Notes: generated by a model not told the origin, from the letters alone. A stretch of 64,000 bases of DNA from an uncultured Carboxylicivirga sp. (GCF_963668385.1 NZ_OY764327.1:2170001-2234000), one strand, 5' to 3'. Positions 1-9,507 are shown, numbered from the stretch's first letter. Made by a program: numbers and translations.

Positions 1-1018
1 GTCCACGGTTCATACCAATACTGTTTTTCCAGTAGTTCGAGCTTCTCGAAAATTTAGATGCATATTGGATGCGAACTTTTTCGCTCGCCATCATATCTTC
101 GTTCCAAATATCTTGTTTGATACCGCGAGGAGTAATACGAGCTTCGTTAATTATATTCATTCGCTCTTCAATACCCCATGAAGTAAGGTAACGTTCGGTA
201 CTTCCTGGGAAACCGATTGTCATAGCAAAATCATCTTTTTCAACCCCTTTTAAGGAGATTGGTAAATGATGTTTTGGTTGGTAAGGAACATTGTCTTTTG
301 AGTACTCAGCAGGTTTACCATCTTTACCACAATATACACGGAACATGCTAAAGTCACCAGTGTGACGAGGCCACATCCAGTTATCGGTATCGTGACCAAA
401 TTTACCAATTGATGAAGGTGGAGCACCAACAAAACGTACATCAGTAAAAGTTTCGTATACAATTAAAAAGAATTGGTTGCCTTCGAAATAATCTTCAACA
501 ATGGCTTTGTAATTGTTGTCTTCGGTTGCCTCTTTTGTAATTGCTTCCGATACTTCTTTTATTTTAGTGCGACGATCAGCCTCACTCATATCATCAGTCA
601 ATTCTGCATTGATTCTTTCTGTAACATCTTCCATATACTTCATGAAAGTTACTTTCAATCCTTCTGCAGGTAACTCTTCTTCTTTTGATTTTGCCCAAAA
701 GCCATCTTCAAGGTAGTTGTGTTCAACAGAACTTAATGCCTGGATACTTCCGTAACCACAGTGGTGATTTGTTAAAATCAATCCTTGGTCAGAAATTAAC
801 TCTCCTGTACATCCTCCTCCGAAAATAATAACGGCATCTTTCAAACTAGAGTGATTAATGCTGTAAATATCTTCAGCTGATAATTTCAGTCCAAGCTCTT
901 TCATTTTATCCATGTTAAGCTTGTTGAGTAAAGGAAGTAGCCACATCCCTTCATCGGCCTTTGCCATTTGCGCCAATCCTATGCAAGCAATCAGCAATAG
1001 TGATGCAATACGTTTCAT
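1..1018 (-). CDS. S46 family dipeptidyl-peptidase, N-terminal part (runs off window)
   Basis: The reading frame opens with MKRIASLLLIACIGLAQMAKA, a signal peptide, and continues to the window edge without a stop, so about 339 N-terminal residues are present and the C-terminus is missing. The fragments TNHHCGYGSIQ and GHDTDNWMWPRHTGDFS match the catalytic His and Asp regions of S46 peptidases (DPP7/DPP11), which remove dipeptides from peptide N-termini in the periplasm. The catalytic Ser motif would lie outside the window. These enzymes feed amino-acid fermentation in Bacteroidota. The family is clear; whether it is DPP7 or DPP11 cannot be decided without the specificity residue in the missing part. 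Confidence 0.9.
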   Translation of the reverse strand, partial: MKRIASLLLIACIGLAQMAKADEGMWLLPLLNKLNMDKMKELGLKLSAEDIYSINHSSLKDAVIIFGGGCTGELISDQGLILTNHHCGYGSIQALSSVEHNYLEDGFWAKSKEEELPAEGLKVTFMKYMEDVTERINAELTDDMSEADRRTKIKEVSEAITKEATEDNNYKAIVEDYFEGNQFFLIVYETFTDVRFVGAPPSSIGKFGHDTDNWMWPRHTGDFSMFRVYCGKDGKPAEYSKDNVPYQPKHHLPISLKGVEKDDFAMTIGFPGSTERYLTSWGIEERMNIINEARITPRGIKQDIWNEDMMASEKVRIQYASKFSRSSNYWKNSIGMNRG

Positions 1019-1183
1019 AAATTAAAAATTATTGGTGTTCAAATTATTATACAATTATAAGATAATACGATATGCTTCAAGCGTATTAATAACTGTTGTA
1101 GATGAAAAATGTTTATTTGCCTGGAAATGCAAATGTTCAGCAAAGATATAATTTTAACAGAACTATCGTCTATAATAAATAAC

Positions 1184-1214
1184 ATAAAAAAACCGGATAA
1201 GTGTTTATCCGGTT
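1184..1214 (-). terminator. Rho-independent terminator
   Basis: A 10-bp perfect stem (AACCGGATAA at 1191-1200 with TTATCCGGTT at 1205-1214) has a 4-nt loop. On the minus strand it is followed by a run of T (A-run at 1184-1190). It lies about 60 bp beyond the stop of the minus-strand gene at 1277-1720 and most likely ends that transcript. Confidence 0.8.
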
Positions 1215-1276
1215 CGCTTTCCTGACAGTAGAAGTTGTTTTCCTACTTGTCCCCATATTTTTTCTTTGACAAACTG

Positions 1277-1720
1277 CTATGCCAATTGTTTGTTGTTTAT
1301 GAATATTCCCTTAGTTGTTTTAGATATATAATCCTCAGATGCAGGAGAAGCACTTTTTGCAGGAGAAGGATAGTTTAAAAAAGTCTCGTAAAACTTAACT
1401 TGTTCAAAGTAATTCAGTTTTAATTTGGTTGGACTCATTAAATATTTTCTTGTCCAGAAATTAACAGGATCGCATACGTTAATTACTTGTAACCCCTTTA
1501 TCTTAAGGAAATAGTCTAATAGCTCTTCGTTCGAGTATTTTTCTTTTGTAATACATTTCATCGACGATATAATTGAATCTTTCTGAGAAGAACCACTATT
1601 GAAAAGTACTGATTCTAAATGACCTACAGCAAAATGTTCGGCTACAATAAAAATACCTTTCTTCCAGAACCAGAGTCCTGCTGCTACTATTGGTACTAAT
1701 ATGAGAAGTATACTAATCAT
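1277..1720 (-). CDS. Hypothetical protein with N-terminal membrane anchor
   Basis: I do not recognise this 147-residue protein. Residues 1-20 (MISILLILVPIVAAGLWFWK) form one hydrophobic segment followed by KK, so it is probably a single-pass inner-membrane protein with the rest in one compartment. The remainder is soluble, moderately charged and without cysteine pairs, repeats or an identifiable catalytic motif. It stands alone: the upstream minus-strand neighbour starts 179 bp away and a good terminator follows it. Its codon use looks like the neighbours. Function unknown. Confidence 0.6.
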   Translation of the reverse strand: MISILLILVPIVAAGLWFWKKGIFIVAEHFAVGHLESVLFNSGSSQKDSIISSMKCITKEKYSNEELLDYFLKIKGLQVINVCDPVNFWTRKYLMSPTKLKLNYFEQVKFYETFLNYPSPAKSASPASEDYISKTTKGIFINNKQLA

Positions 1721-1898
1721 TGCGTCTTATTTAAAGTTGCTTTTCCTTGTTTGTGACGATGATACGTCGTTAATTCAAAATGGTTATCCTTCTTTGCATT
1801 TTTTAATACTCGTGAATTAATTTTATAGTTGATCATTATTGATGAAGTTATAATAATGAATGACTAACACTTTATTTAAGAATATTAAAAAGTCGCTG

Positions 1899-2990
1899 CT
1901 AGTTTAATGTAGGTATAGAAAAATTTTTTGAATAGGATGTAGCACTTGCTTTATATCTGTTTTCGAAAAATGCTAGTCGATTACTTTTTAATATTTGTTT
2001 CTGAGGAACTACTATAAAATGAAATTGCTTGTGCATATGCGTGGCCAGGTATTCTTGTTCGTATTGGCCAGGTGTTGGTATTAAAATTGCCTTTCGGTTT
2101 ACATAGAATAAATCCATTAGAGTCGAATATCCAGATCGGCAAATAATCTGTTTACTTGTAGTAAGGAGATGTAAATACGTTGATGCATCACAATGTTGTA
2201 ATAATGTAATACAGCCATGTTTAGTTGGCTTTTTATCTACATTAGGTTGGCCTCGTAAAACAACAACATTCAGTTGACTATTGATATATCTTCGGATGAT
2301 TAGTTTTTCGAAGATCGAGCGTTGAGGTTCAGGACCAGAAAGAATGACTAGTATATCTGGTTCTTTAATATTCTCGTTGATTGATGTGGTTTTATTAACG
2401 ATACTCAATCGGGAGGCAATTCCTATTTTTTGAGTGGATGAATGTAGCTTTTTGTCAGATAATGAACCTGCGATGGAAGGAGTGTCATTAATGTCGGGTA
2501 TCCAGCACGAATTAAATTGACTAATCCAGTATCTTAAGGTTAGCTGAACAATGGGTTTTGACCAATACATTATTTTTCCTGTACGGATATTGGTTTGATG
2601 AGTAATAATAATTGAATGTATGAAATGATGTCGAAATCCATAGCGGTTATCAGAAATGATAAGATCAATGTTAAATTTATCGGCAAGAGTTTTTACCGTT
2701 TTTTTATCTCTTCTAATCGATTTAAAGAACCGGGGTAGTTGCCAGGCTAGTTTAACTAGTTGATTATTCGATGAGGAAAGCTTGAAGCTAAACTCTTTTA
2801 AAATTATATAAGTGAGATTGGGAAATGTTTTTTGGATAACATCAATCGAAGGTTGTTCGCCAGCAATATAGCATTGATGACCATCTTTTAATAATTTATC
2901 TATTATTGGGAGTAAACGGGTTGCATGCCCCAGTCCCCAATTTAAAGGACTAATTAATATGTGTTTCGGATGGGGCATTTTGTGTTTCAT
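1899..2990 (-). CDS. Glycosyltransferase of MurG-like GT-B fold
   Basis: This 363-residue protein begins with LISPLNWGLGHATRLLPI, the glycine-rich N-terminal loop of GT-B glycosyltransferases related to MurG and the family-28 enzymes. The C-terminal half has the sugar-nucleotide-binding pattern (CRSGYSTLMDL and IPTPGQYEQEYLA), as in UDP-sugar transferases. It probably transfers a sugar to a lipid or surface glycan at the cytoplasmic face of the membrane. No signal peptide or transmembrane helix is evident. Its start codon lies 6 bp after the stop of the radical SAM gene, so the two are probably co-transcribed. The acceptor and donor cannot be told from sequence. Confidence 0.75.
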   Translation of the reverse strand: MKHKMPHPKHILISPLNWGLGHATRLLPIIDKLLKDGHQCYIAGEQPSIDVIQKTFPNLTYIILKEFSFKLSSSNNQLVKLAWQLPRFFKSIRRDKKTVKTLADKFNIDLIISDNRYGFRHHFIHSIIITHQTNIRTGKIMYWSKPIVQLTLRYWISQFNSCWIPDINDTPSIAGSLSDKKLHSSTQKIGIASRLSIVNKTTSINENIKEPDILVILSGPEPQRSIFEKLIIRRYINSQLNVVVLRGQPNVDKKPTKHGCITLLQHCDASTYLHLLTTSKQIICRSGYSTLMDLFYVNRKAILIPTPGQYEQEYLATHMHKQFHFIVVPQKQILKSNRLAFFENRYKASATSYSKNFSIPTLN

Positions 2991-2996
2991 AATCGA

Positions 2997-3776
2997 TTAC
3001 CCAGAAACTGAAACCTCAAAACCCTTTTTCCTGGCTTGTTCAGCAATCTGATTAAGTAAATTTAAGGATACTTTTTTAAGATTGCTATAAGGGGTATCTC
3101 TTTCAATAGTATAAATCATCACTTTCGAAGGAGCTATTTTGCCTAAGGCAAGTAACCATGAATTGATATCAGCTTCTGTGGTATTGTCAATTTTTCTACC
3201 ATCAATTTCGCCTACAACAAACATGGTTTGAATAGTTACTTTACCGTTAAAAGCTTTTAGCTGATTTATTGTTTTATCAAGATCATAAGGATAGTTAGGC
3301 TGATCTATGCGTAAGATTGTTTCTGTAAGTCCCGAATCCAATTTCTGTATGTTATCATCCACTTTTAGTAAGGCATTAAAAACATCCTTTTTCTGAAGTC
3401 GCGAAGCATTAGATAACACGGCAATTCTTGCGTTGGGGCAATATTCGTTTCGTAGCTCAATGGTATCATCAATTACTTTGGCAAAATCCGGGTGAAGTGT
3501 GGGTTCTCCATTGCCGGCAAATGTAATAACATCGGGTAGCAGATGGTCAGATTGCATTTCAGTCAACTTTTCTTTTAATGCTTGTTTAACCTGCTCTCGG
3601 CTTGGCATTGAACTGTTCTTGTCTCCAAGTTCACCGTTTAAGCCACATTCGCAATAAATACAGTCGAATGAGCAGATTTTTCTATTGTTTGGCAAAAGAT
3701 TTATACCTAGCGAAACTCCTAAACGACGACTTTTTACCGGACCAAAAACGGTTTTGTCGAATAAAAATGTTGACAT
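2997..3776 (-). CDS. Radical SAM protein (COG0731-like)
   Basis: The 259-residue protein carries CSFDCIYCEC near residue 35, the CX3CX2C motif that binds the [4Fe-4S] cluster cleaving S-adenosylmethionine. TFAGNGEPTLHP follows, a GGE-type SAM-binding element. The N-terminal FGPVKSRRLGVSLGIN is typical of the small radical SAM proteins of COG0731, which are related to the tRNA wybutosine enzyme but of unknown substrate in bacteria. It is followed at 6 bp by a glycosyltransferase gene. The 214-bp divergent region upstream also serves holB. The family call is firm; the reaction is unknown. Confidence 0.8.
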   Translation of the reverse strand: MSTFLFDKTVFGPVKSRRLGVSLGINLLPNNRKICSFDCIYCECGLNGELGDKNSSMPSREQVKQALKEKLTEMQSDHLLPDVITFAGNGEPTLHPDFAKVIDDTIELRNEYCPNARIAVLSNASRLQKKDVFNALLKVDDNIQKLDSGLTETILRIDQPNYPYDLDKTINQLKAFNGKVTIQTMFVVGEIDGRKIDNTTEADINSWLLALGKIAPSKVMIYTIERDTPYSNLKKVSLNLLNQIAEQARKKGFEVSVSG

Positions 3777-3990
3777 GCTCTGAATTTTTGAACAAAGGTA
3801 ATTTTTTGTAGTAAACTGGCACTATTAGTTAAGGTTCAGAAGTAGATAAACACATTTGAACAACCAACTAATTTGTTATCTTTGAGCTTGATTTTTTCTA
3901 TCTTACAAAAGCGATTGTTGTAAGGTGAGAAAACATTCGAAAGCATAAGGAAATCAAGTAATGCGCTGATCGGAAGAGAATTAAATTAAT

Positions 3991-5112
3991 ATGAAGTTTG
4001 CAGACGTAATAGGCCACCAACATATAAAGAAGCATTTGATTAACATGGTGAATGAAGAACGTGTGAGTCATGCTCAGATGTTTACCGGGCCTGAGGGGAA
4101 TGGAAAGTTAAATATGGCTTTGGCTTTTGCTCAGTTTCTTAACTGCCAAAACCGTCAGGAGAATGATTCGTGTGGAGTGTGTCCTTCGTGTGTGAAATAC
4201 AGTAAATTGGTTCATCCTGATTTGCATTTCGTGTTTCCGGTAGTAAAAAGTCCAAAACATAAAAATCCGGTTAGTGATTCGTACCTCGAAGAGTGGCGTA
4301 AAATTGTTCTTACGAAGAAGTATTTTAATCTTCCTCAGTGGTATTCATTTTTAGAGTCGGATAAACAAGGGTTAATTTATAGTGAGGAAAGCCAGAATAT
4401 CATTAAAAAATTAAGTCTCAAAACATTTGAGGCTAAATATAAGGTGATGATTATCTGGTTGCCAGAGAAGATGCATGTGGCTGCTGCAAATAAGTTGCTG
4501 AAAATGTTGGAAGAGCCTCCGGGAGGAACCGTTTTTATTCTTGTTTCGGATAATCCATCTCAAGTATTAGGAACGATCCAAAGTAGAACTCAAATGCTAA
4601 AAATTCCGGGAATCAGTAACGATGATGTTGCTGCTGCTCTGGCTGACGAGTTTAGCATTGGTCTGGATGAAGCGCAACAGTTTGCTAAATTGGCGGTTGG
4701 TAATTATGTGGCGGCTCGCGAATTACTTGATCAGAGTGATGAACGCAAATTCTTTTTCGATATGTTTGTTAGTTTAATGCGGCAAGCCTATCAACGAAAA
4801 TTATTTGATTTAATTGATTGGTGCGATCAAATGAATAGTCAGCCTAAAGAGCGTTTGAAAAGTTTTCTTGATTTTACACTACGTTTGATTAGAGAAAACT
4901 TCATAATGAACATTCAGGAAGAAGATTTATTGTATCTTACGGCAGAAGAACGCAATTTCTCAACACGATTTTCACCATTTATTAATGATAATAACGTATT
5001 GCAGTTGAGTGAAGAGTTTAGTTTAGCCCATTCTCATCTTGAACAAAATGGGAATGCTCGAATTATATTAATGGATTTGTGTTTAAAGGTTATCATGTTG
5101 CTTAAGCAATAA
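3991..5112 (+). CDS. holB: DNA polymerase III delta' subunit
   Basis: The protein has 373 residues. N-terminal FADVIGHQHIKKHL and the modified Walker A GPEGNGKLNMALA are typical of the clamp-loader delta' subunit, whose P-loop is not expected to hydrolyse ATP. The four-cysteine zinc module (CQNRQENDSCGVCPSC, about residues 52-67) and the LLKMLEEPPGGTVFIL sensor region are standard for DnaX/HolB proteins. It acts in the replisome, loading the beta clamp. It heads a plus-strand run with the PSP1-type gene 41 bp later. ATG at 3991 is the natural start. Confidence 0.92.
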   Translation: MKFADVIGHQHIKKHLINMVNEERVSHAQMFTGPEGNGKLNMALAFAQFLNCQNRQENDSCGVCPSCVKYSKLVHPDLHFVFPVVKSPKHKNPVSDSYLEEWRKIVLTKKYFNLPQWYSFLESDKQGLIYSEESQNIIKKLSLKTFEAKYKVMIIWLPEKMHVAAANKLLKMLEEPPGGTVFILVSDNPSQVLGTIQSRTQMLKIPGISNDDVAAALADEFSIGLDEAQQFAKLAVGNYVAARELLDQSDERKFFFDMFVSLMRQAYQRKLFDLIDWCDQMNSQPKERLKSFLDFTLRLIRENFIMNIQEEDLLYLTAEERNFSTRFSPFINDNNVLQLSEEFSLAHSHLEQNGNARIILMDLCLKVIMLLKQ

Positions 5113-5153
5113 ATAGCCCAGCAAATTCTCAAGGTGTTGGAGCCTTTTATTTT

Positions 5154-6401
5154 ATGGAAAATATGGAAGAAGTTAAAGAGCAAGAACAAACGGGATGTAC
5201 CAATTGTACCAGTCGCTGTGGAAAACTAAATGTTTTTGACTGGTTGGGCGATTTACCCGAAAGCATAAATAGTACAAGCGTTGTTGAGGTTCAGTTTAAG
5301 AATACACGCAAAGGCTTTTATATTAACAGTAATGGATTAAAATTAACCAAGGGAGATGTGGTGGCTGTTGAAGCTTCACCAGGTCACGATATTGGTACCA
5401 TTACTCTTACCGGTGAATTGGTTTTACTTCAAATGAAGAAAAACAATATTTCGCCAGATACTTATGAGTTTAAACGCGTGTATCGAAAAGCCAAACCTGC
5501 TGATGTCGAAAAGTGGGAAGAAGCCAAGAATCTGGAGCATGAAACTATGCTTGAATCCAGGAGAATTTCAGAGCGCTTAAATCTGGATATGAAAATTGGT
5601 GATGTTGAATATCAAGGAGACAGAACCAAGGCTATCTTTTATTATATTGCCGATGAGCGTGTCGACTTCCGTGAGTTGATTAAAGTATTAGCCGATCGTT
5701 TTAAAGTACGTATCGAGATGCGTCAGATCGGAGCACGTCAGGAAGCAGGTAGAATTGGAGGGATTGGTCCTTGTGGAAGAGAACTTTGCTGTTCTACCTG
5801 GATGACCAACTTTGTATCAGTTACAACCAATGCTGCACGTTATCAGGAAATTTCGTTAAATCCACAAAAATTAGCTGGTCAGTGTGGAAAACTCAAATGT
5901 TGCTTAAACTATGAGTTGGATGCTTATCTGGATGCTCAAGCAGATTTTCCTAATACAAGCATTGTGCTCGAAACTGAAGAAGGGCCTTATTATCATTTTA
6001 AAACGGATATTTTCAAACGCATTATGTGGTATAGCACCGAGAAGGAATATCCTGCCGGTGTAGTTGAGGTTTCGGTTGATCGTGTTAAAGAGGTGATAAA
6101 GATTAATCGCCGAGGTAAGAAAATTGATGAGTTGGCCAGTGAAGAGTTTAAGCGAACTTCGATTAATGCTGAGCCAAGTTACGAAAATGTGGTTGGTCAG
6201 GATGATTTAACTCGTTTCGATGAAGATAAAAAGAAGAAGAAACGTCGTCCATCCCCGAATCGTGGAGGAAACAAAGGTCGTAATCAAAATAACAATAGAA
6301 GAAGACCAAACAACCAAAATAACCAGAATAATACCGGCAATCAAAATGCTCAGAACAGTCAAAGCAAACAAAGAAAAAATGACGGTAATAAAAAGAAATA
6401 G
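5154..6401 (+). CDS. ricT: PSP1/YaaT (RicT-like) regulatory iron-sulfur protein
   Basis: The 415-residue protein contains the PSP1 C-terminal domain, with GPCGRELCCSTW and GQCGKLKCCLNYE, the paired-cysteine motifs of the YaaT/RicT family. In Bacillus, RicT is part of the Y-complex that binds Fe-S clusters and promotes RNA maturation. N-terminal CTNCTSRCGKLNVFDWL is the form common in Bacteroidota. The last 60 residues form a basic, Asn/Gln/Arg-rich low-complexity tail. The next gene (gldH) starts inside this one, 23 nt before its end, so translation is probably coupled. ATG at 5154 or 5163 could be the start. Function in this phylum is inferred only from the family. Confidence 0.82.
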   Translation: MENMEEVKEQEQTGCTNCTSRCGKLNVFDWLGDLPESINSTSVVEVQFKNTRKGFYINSNGLKLTKGDVVAVEASPGHDIGTITLTGELVLLQMKKNNISPDTYEFKRVYRKAKPADVEKWEEAKNLEHETMLESRRISERLNLDMKIGDVEYQGDRTKAIFYYIADERVDFRELIKVLADRFKVRIEMRQIGARQEAGRIGGIGPCGRELCCSTWMTNFVSVTTNAARYQEISLNPQKLAGQCGKLKCCLNYELDAYLDAQADFPNTSIVLETEEGPYYHFKTDIFKRIMWYSTEKEYPAGVVEVSVDRVKEVIKINRRGKKIDELASEEFKRTSINAEPSYENVVGQDDLTRFDEDKKKKKRRPSPNRGGNKGRNQNNNRRRPNNQNNQNNTGNQNAQNSQSKQRKNDGNKKK

Positions 6402-6855
6402 CATTCTTATAGCTGTTTTATTAGCCATTGTCTTTATCAGTTGTGATAACAATGTTGTTTTTGATCAGTATGTTACTATTCCAGATGGGGGATGGAGCAA
6501 AGATTCGATGGCAGTTTTTAAAGCTGAAATACCAAGTGTTCAACAGGCCTATAATGTTTATATCAACATTCGTAATCGTTCGGAGTATCCCAATAGTAAT
6601 CTTTGGTTGTTCGTTGATGTGATGAGTCCTTCAGGTAAAGTAATGCAGCAAAAGGTAGATTGCATTTTGGCTGATGATAACGGACGTTGGTTAGGTTCTG
6701 GATGGGGCGATTTATTTCATGTTACAGTGCCTTATCAAATGGGTATAAAATTTGCTGAACAAGGTGAGTATACAATAAAAATTGTACAGGGTATGCGCAC
6801 CGATGACTTAACTGGCATACATAATATTGGAATTAGAATAGAAGAAGCTCAATAG
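6379..6855 (+). CDS. gldH: Gliding motility lipoprotein GldH
   Basis: I chose ATG at 6379, inside the end of the preceding gene, because it gives a clean lipoprotein signal: MTVIKRNSILIAVLLAIVFI then S-Cys. An earlier in-frame start would place the signal peptide internally. The mature part (FDQYVTIPDGGWSKDSMAVF, later WGDLFHVTVPYQMGIKF) matches the GldH family, outer-membrane or periplasmic lipoproteins required for gliding and found also in non-gliding Bacteroidota. It is 158 residues, normal for the family. Position after holB and the PSP1 gene agrees with a common Bacteroidota arrangement. Whether this organism glides is unknown. Confidence 0.85.
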   Translation: MTVIKRNSILIAVLLAIVFISCDNNVVFDQYVTIPDGGWSKDSMAVFKAEIPSVQQAYNVYINIRNRSEYPNSNLWLFVDVMSPSGKVMQQKVDCILADDNGRWLGSGWGDLFHVTVPYQMGIKFAEQGEYTIKIVQGMRTDDLTGIHNIGIRIEEAQ

Positions 6856-6869
6856 TAGTTCATAGAGAA

Positions 6870-7646
6870 GTGGGAAAGAATAAGTTGAAAAAGTTTGCCG
6901 AAATGGCAACTTACGATCATGTTTTTCAGGCTAATTACAGTGATCTAAAAGATGAGCCTTTCGCTTTGAAAGGAAACTGGAATAAGAATTTTTTTAAAAA
7001 TGAGAATCCAATAGTATTGGAATTGGGATGTGGAAAAGGTGAATATACAGTTGGTTTAGGGGAATTGTTTCCAAATAAAAACTTTATAGGAATTGATATT
7101 AAAGGGGCAAGGATGCACCGTGGTGCTACCGACTCTAAAAATAAAGGGATGAGCAATGTTGCTTTTATCCGAACCAAAGTTGAGTTATTAAAGTACTTTT
7201 TCGAAGAAGATGAGGTGGATGAAATTTGGCTTACCTTTAGCGATCCTCAAATGAAAAGGGTGAATAAGCGTTTGTCATCAACCCGTTTTATGAAATTATA
7301 CCTGCGTGTTATGAAGCCGGGGGGGATTATTCATTTAAAAACTGATTCAAACTTTTTATATACCTACACCGATGCTATGGTGAAGGAAAATAAACTTCCT
7401 GTTTTGGTTAATGAAACCGATTTGTATGGTTCTGGTTATGATGATGAAATACTTAGTATACAAACTCATTACGAAGCCAAATGGATTGCTCATGGCTTAA
7501 ATATCAAATATCTTAAATATAAGCTTGAGGCAAGAGAAGAATGGATCGAACCGGATATTGATATCGATTATGATTCGTATCATAGTGGAGGCCGTGGTGT
7601 TGTAAAAGAACGTGAACCACGAAAGCAAAACAATGCCCAAGAATGA
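6870..7646 (+). CDS. trmB: tRNA (guanine46-N7)-methyltransferase
   Basis: VLELGCGKGEYTVGLGE is the SAM-binding motif I of class I methyltransferases, and IWLTFSDPQMKRVNKRL contains the SDP motif diagnostic of TrmB. The enzyme makes m7G46 in the tRNA variable loop. The protein is 258 residues from a GTG start at 6870. GTG is preferred because the resulting MGKNKLKKFAEMATY agrees with the usual Bacteroidota TrmB N-terminus and no in-frame ATG precedes that block. It follows gldH after 14 bp and overlaps the next gene. Confidence 0.92.
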   Translation: MGKNKLKKFAEMATYDHVFQANYSDLKDEPFALKGNWNKNFFKNENPIVLELGCGKGEYTVGLGELFPNKNFIGIDIKGARMHRGATDSKNKGMSNVAFIRTKVELLKYFFEEDEVDEIWLTFSDPQMKRVNKRLSSTRFMKLYLRVMKPGGIIHLKTDSNFLYTYTDAMVKENKLPVLVNETDLYGSGYDDEILSIQTHYEAKWIAHGLNIKYLKYKLEAREEWIEPDIDIDYDSYHSGGRGVVKEREPRKQNNAQE

Positions 7647-7965
7647 TTTTTTCGAACAGGTTTACCAAGTAGCTGAGCTGATTCCATACGGAAGAGTTAC
7701 CAGTTACGGTGCTATTGCTAAATATTTGGGTGCTGTCCGAAGTGCCCGAATGGTTGGTTGGGCTATGAATAAATGCGGATTGTGGTATAATTATGTACCG
7801 GCCCATCGAGTGGTCAATCGTAATGGATTATTAACAGGTAAGCAGTATTTTCCGGGTGGTGAAACCATGAAAGAGCTATTGCAGAATGAAGGAATAATTG
7901 TTGAGGACAACCAGATTATTAATTTTAAAGAGGTCTTTTGGGATCCATCAGTTGAATTAATCTGA
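7633..7965 (+). CDS. Alkyltransferase-like (MGMT-like) DNA-binding protein lacking the catalytic cysteine
   Basis: FFEQVYQVAELIPYGRVTSYGAIAKYLG is the DNA-binding winged helix-turn-helix of the O6-alkylguanine-DNA alkyltransferase family (described here as residues 6-33). The active-site PCHRV is replaced by PAHRVVN, so no suicide alkyl transfer is possible. Such ATL proteins bind O6-alkylguanine, flip it out and hand the lesion to nucleotide excision repair. I prefer ATG at 7633 (MPKNDFFEQVY), which overlaps trmB by 14 nt; an ATG at 7612 would add seven residues. The stop region overlaps the convergent histidine kinase gene by 9 bp. Confidence 0.85.
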   Translation: MPKNDFFEQVYQVAELIPYGRVTSYGAIAKYLGAVRSARMVGWAMNKCGLWYNYVPAHRVVNRNGLLTGKQYFPGGETMKELLQNEGIIVEDNQIINFKEVFWDPSVELI

Positions 7966-9507
7966 TAACATATGCTGGTAATTAGGTAATGACAGAAAGA
8001 AGCAAGATCCTTTATCTTTTTCACTTTCAACCCATATTTTGCATCCTAGCATATCAGCATAAGCTTTGCAAATCGAAAGACCTAATCCAGCTCCTTCACG
8101 ACGTGTAATTTTATTATCGTTTACCTGAAAAAATTGTTCGAATACAGTTTGTTGTTCTTTAGGGCGCATTCCAATACCTGTATCTTTGATATAAAATGTA
8201 GGGCAGTTGCGCTTTTGGATAAATCCTAATTCAACACTTCCTTTTAGTGTATATTTCAAAGCATTTTTGGTGAAGTTTGTTATGATTGCATGGATTTTAT
8301 TCTGATCAGAGAAAACAAGGAAATGTTTGTAATCAGGAATTCTGGATAGTAATTCAAGACCTTTTTTATTGGCTTCGCAATTAAAAAATAAGAAGGCTTC
8401 TTTTGCTGTTTCAACGGCATCAAAATGAGTGTTGTATATGGGCATTTGGCCGGCTTCAATCTTCGAAATGTTTATAAGATTATTAAGTGTGTTAAGCATG
8501 CGTTGGCCATTATCTTCAATAATTCGCATGTACGAAATCCGAGTTTTTTCATCCAAATCCGAGTCTTCTAATAACTCCATAAAACCCAAAATACCATTCA
8601 TTGGTGTTCTAATTTCATGACTCATATTGGCCAAAAAGGCACTTTTAAGCCGGTCGCTCTCTATGGCTTTTTCTTTTGCCTTGATCAGTTCAAGTTCTGC
8701 ATTCTTTCGTTTATTTATTATTTGAGATATGCCAATAAGTAAATGTGGTTTTTGGGTGTGATGGGTTGCGAGTAATTTACCTCGACCTTCGACCCAAAAC
8801 CATTCACCACTTTTTGATCGCATGCGAAATTCACTAAAATATTCAGGGTTTTTACCTGATTGATGATCAGCGATTGCTTGTATTACATTTGCTACATCAT
8901 CCTCGTGAACCAAAGCTGTCGTTTCTTCTAACGTTGTAGGTATATCTTCTTTTGTATATCCTAAAAAATGGAATAAGTGTGGCGTTGATGAAGCTTCGCC
9001 GGTCAATAAGTTATTCTCAAATGCCGAAGCCTGAATTAACTCAAGTGACATTGATTGAATATCCATTCTTCTTTTTAAAGAACGTTGGGTTTCCTTTTTT
9101 ATAACCTGTGTTTCGTGCGAGATTAATATTTGTCCTAAATTTTGTAGGGCTGGTATGATTTGGGCAAAAATATTTAAATCGATAGGATTATCCTTTTTCA
9201 AGAAGGTAATTCGCCCGTAGTTACTAAAAGTGTAGGTTTGAGAGTAAAATTGATTTGAGCAATGACTGTTGCTATTTTTAATAGGGATGTTTAAAAAGGT
9301 ATTGATATCATAATTCTGGCTGTCCTGTTCCACATAAAAAACGCTCCATTCATCAGCTTCTTTTTGTTTAAGTATAGCTGCAGCATTGCATTTTAATAAT
9401 TGCAGGTATTGCGGAAGGCAACTTTGCAGTACCTCCTTTTCGCTTGATTTGTTATTTGCAGAAAAAATAAGGTCAAGAATCACCTTGTTTAGGTTGTTTT
9501 GGCTCAT
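7957..9507 (-). CDS. PAS-domain hybrid-less sensor histidine kinase
   Basis: The 516-residue soluble sensor kinase has no transmembrane segment. Residues 1-135 resemble a GAF-type sensor. Residues about 150-270 form a PAS domain with C-terminal PAC part (FRMRSKSGEWFWVEGRG). HisKA follows with SAFLANMSHEIRTPMNG, where His297 is the predicted phosphorylation site. The ATPase domain shows N box, DTGIGM and GAGLGLSICKAY. There is no receiver domain and no adjacent response regulator, so the partner is unknown. It is convergent with the ATL gene and overlaps it by 9 bp. Confidence 0.88.
   Translation of the reverse strand: MSQNNLNKVILDLIFSANNKSSEKEVLQSCLPQYLQLLKCNAAAILKQKEADEWSVFYVEQDSQNYDINTFLNIPIKNSNSHCSNQFYSQTYTFSNYGRITFLKKDNPIDLNIFAQIIPALQNLGQILISHETQVIKKETQRSLKRRMDIQSMSLELIQASAFENNLLTGEASSTPHLFHFLGYTKEDIPTTLEETTALVHEDDVANVIQAIADHQSGKNPEYFSEFRMRSKSGEWFWVEGRGKLLATHHTQKPHLLIGISQIINKRKNAELELIKAKEKAIESDRLKSAFLANMSHEIRTPMNGILGFMELLEDSDLDEKTRISYMRIIEDNGQRMLNTLNNLINISKIEAGQMPIYNTHFDAVETAKEAFLFFNCEANKKGLELLSRIPDYKHFLVFSDQNKIHAIITNFTKNALKYTLKGSVELGFIQKRNCPTFYIKDTGIGMRPKEQQTVFEQFFQVNDNKITRREGAGLGLSICKAYADMLGCKIWVESEKDKGSCFFLSLPNYQHMLSD

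Noticed and set aside
6207-6452. Antisense frame over the Asn/Gln-rich tail of the PSP1 protein
   Set aside because: A shadow of the low-complexity tail; gldH and the PSP1 gene explain the sequence.
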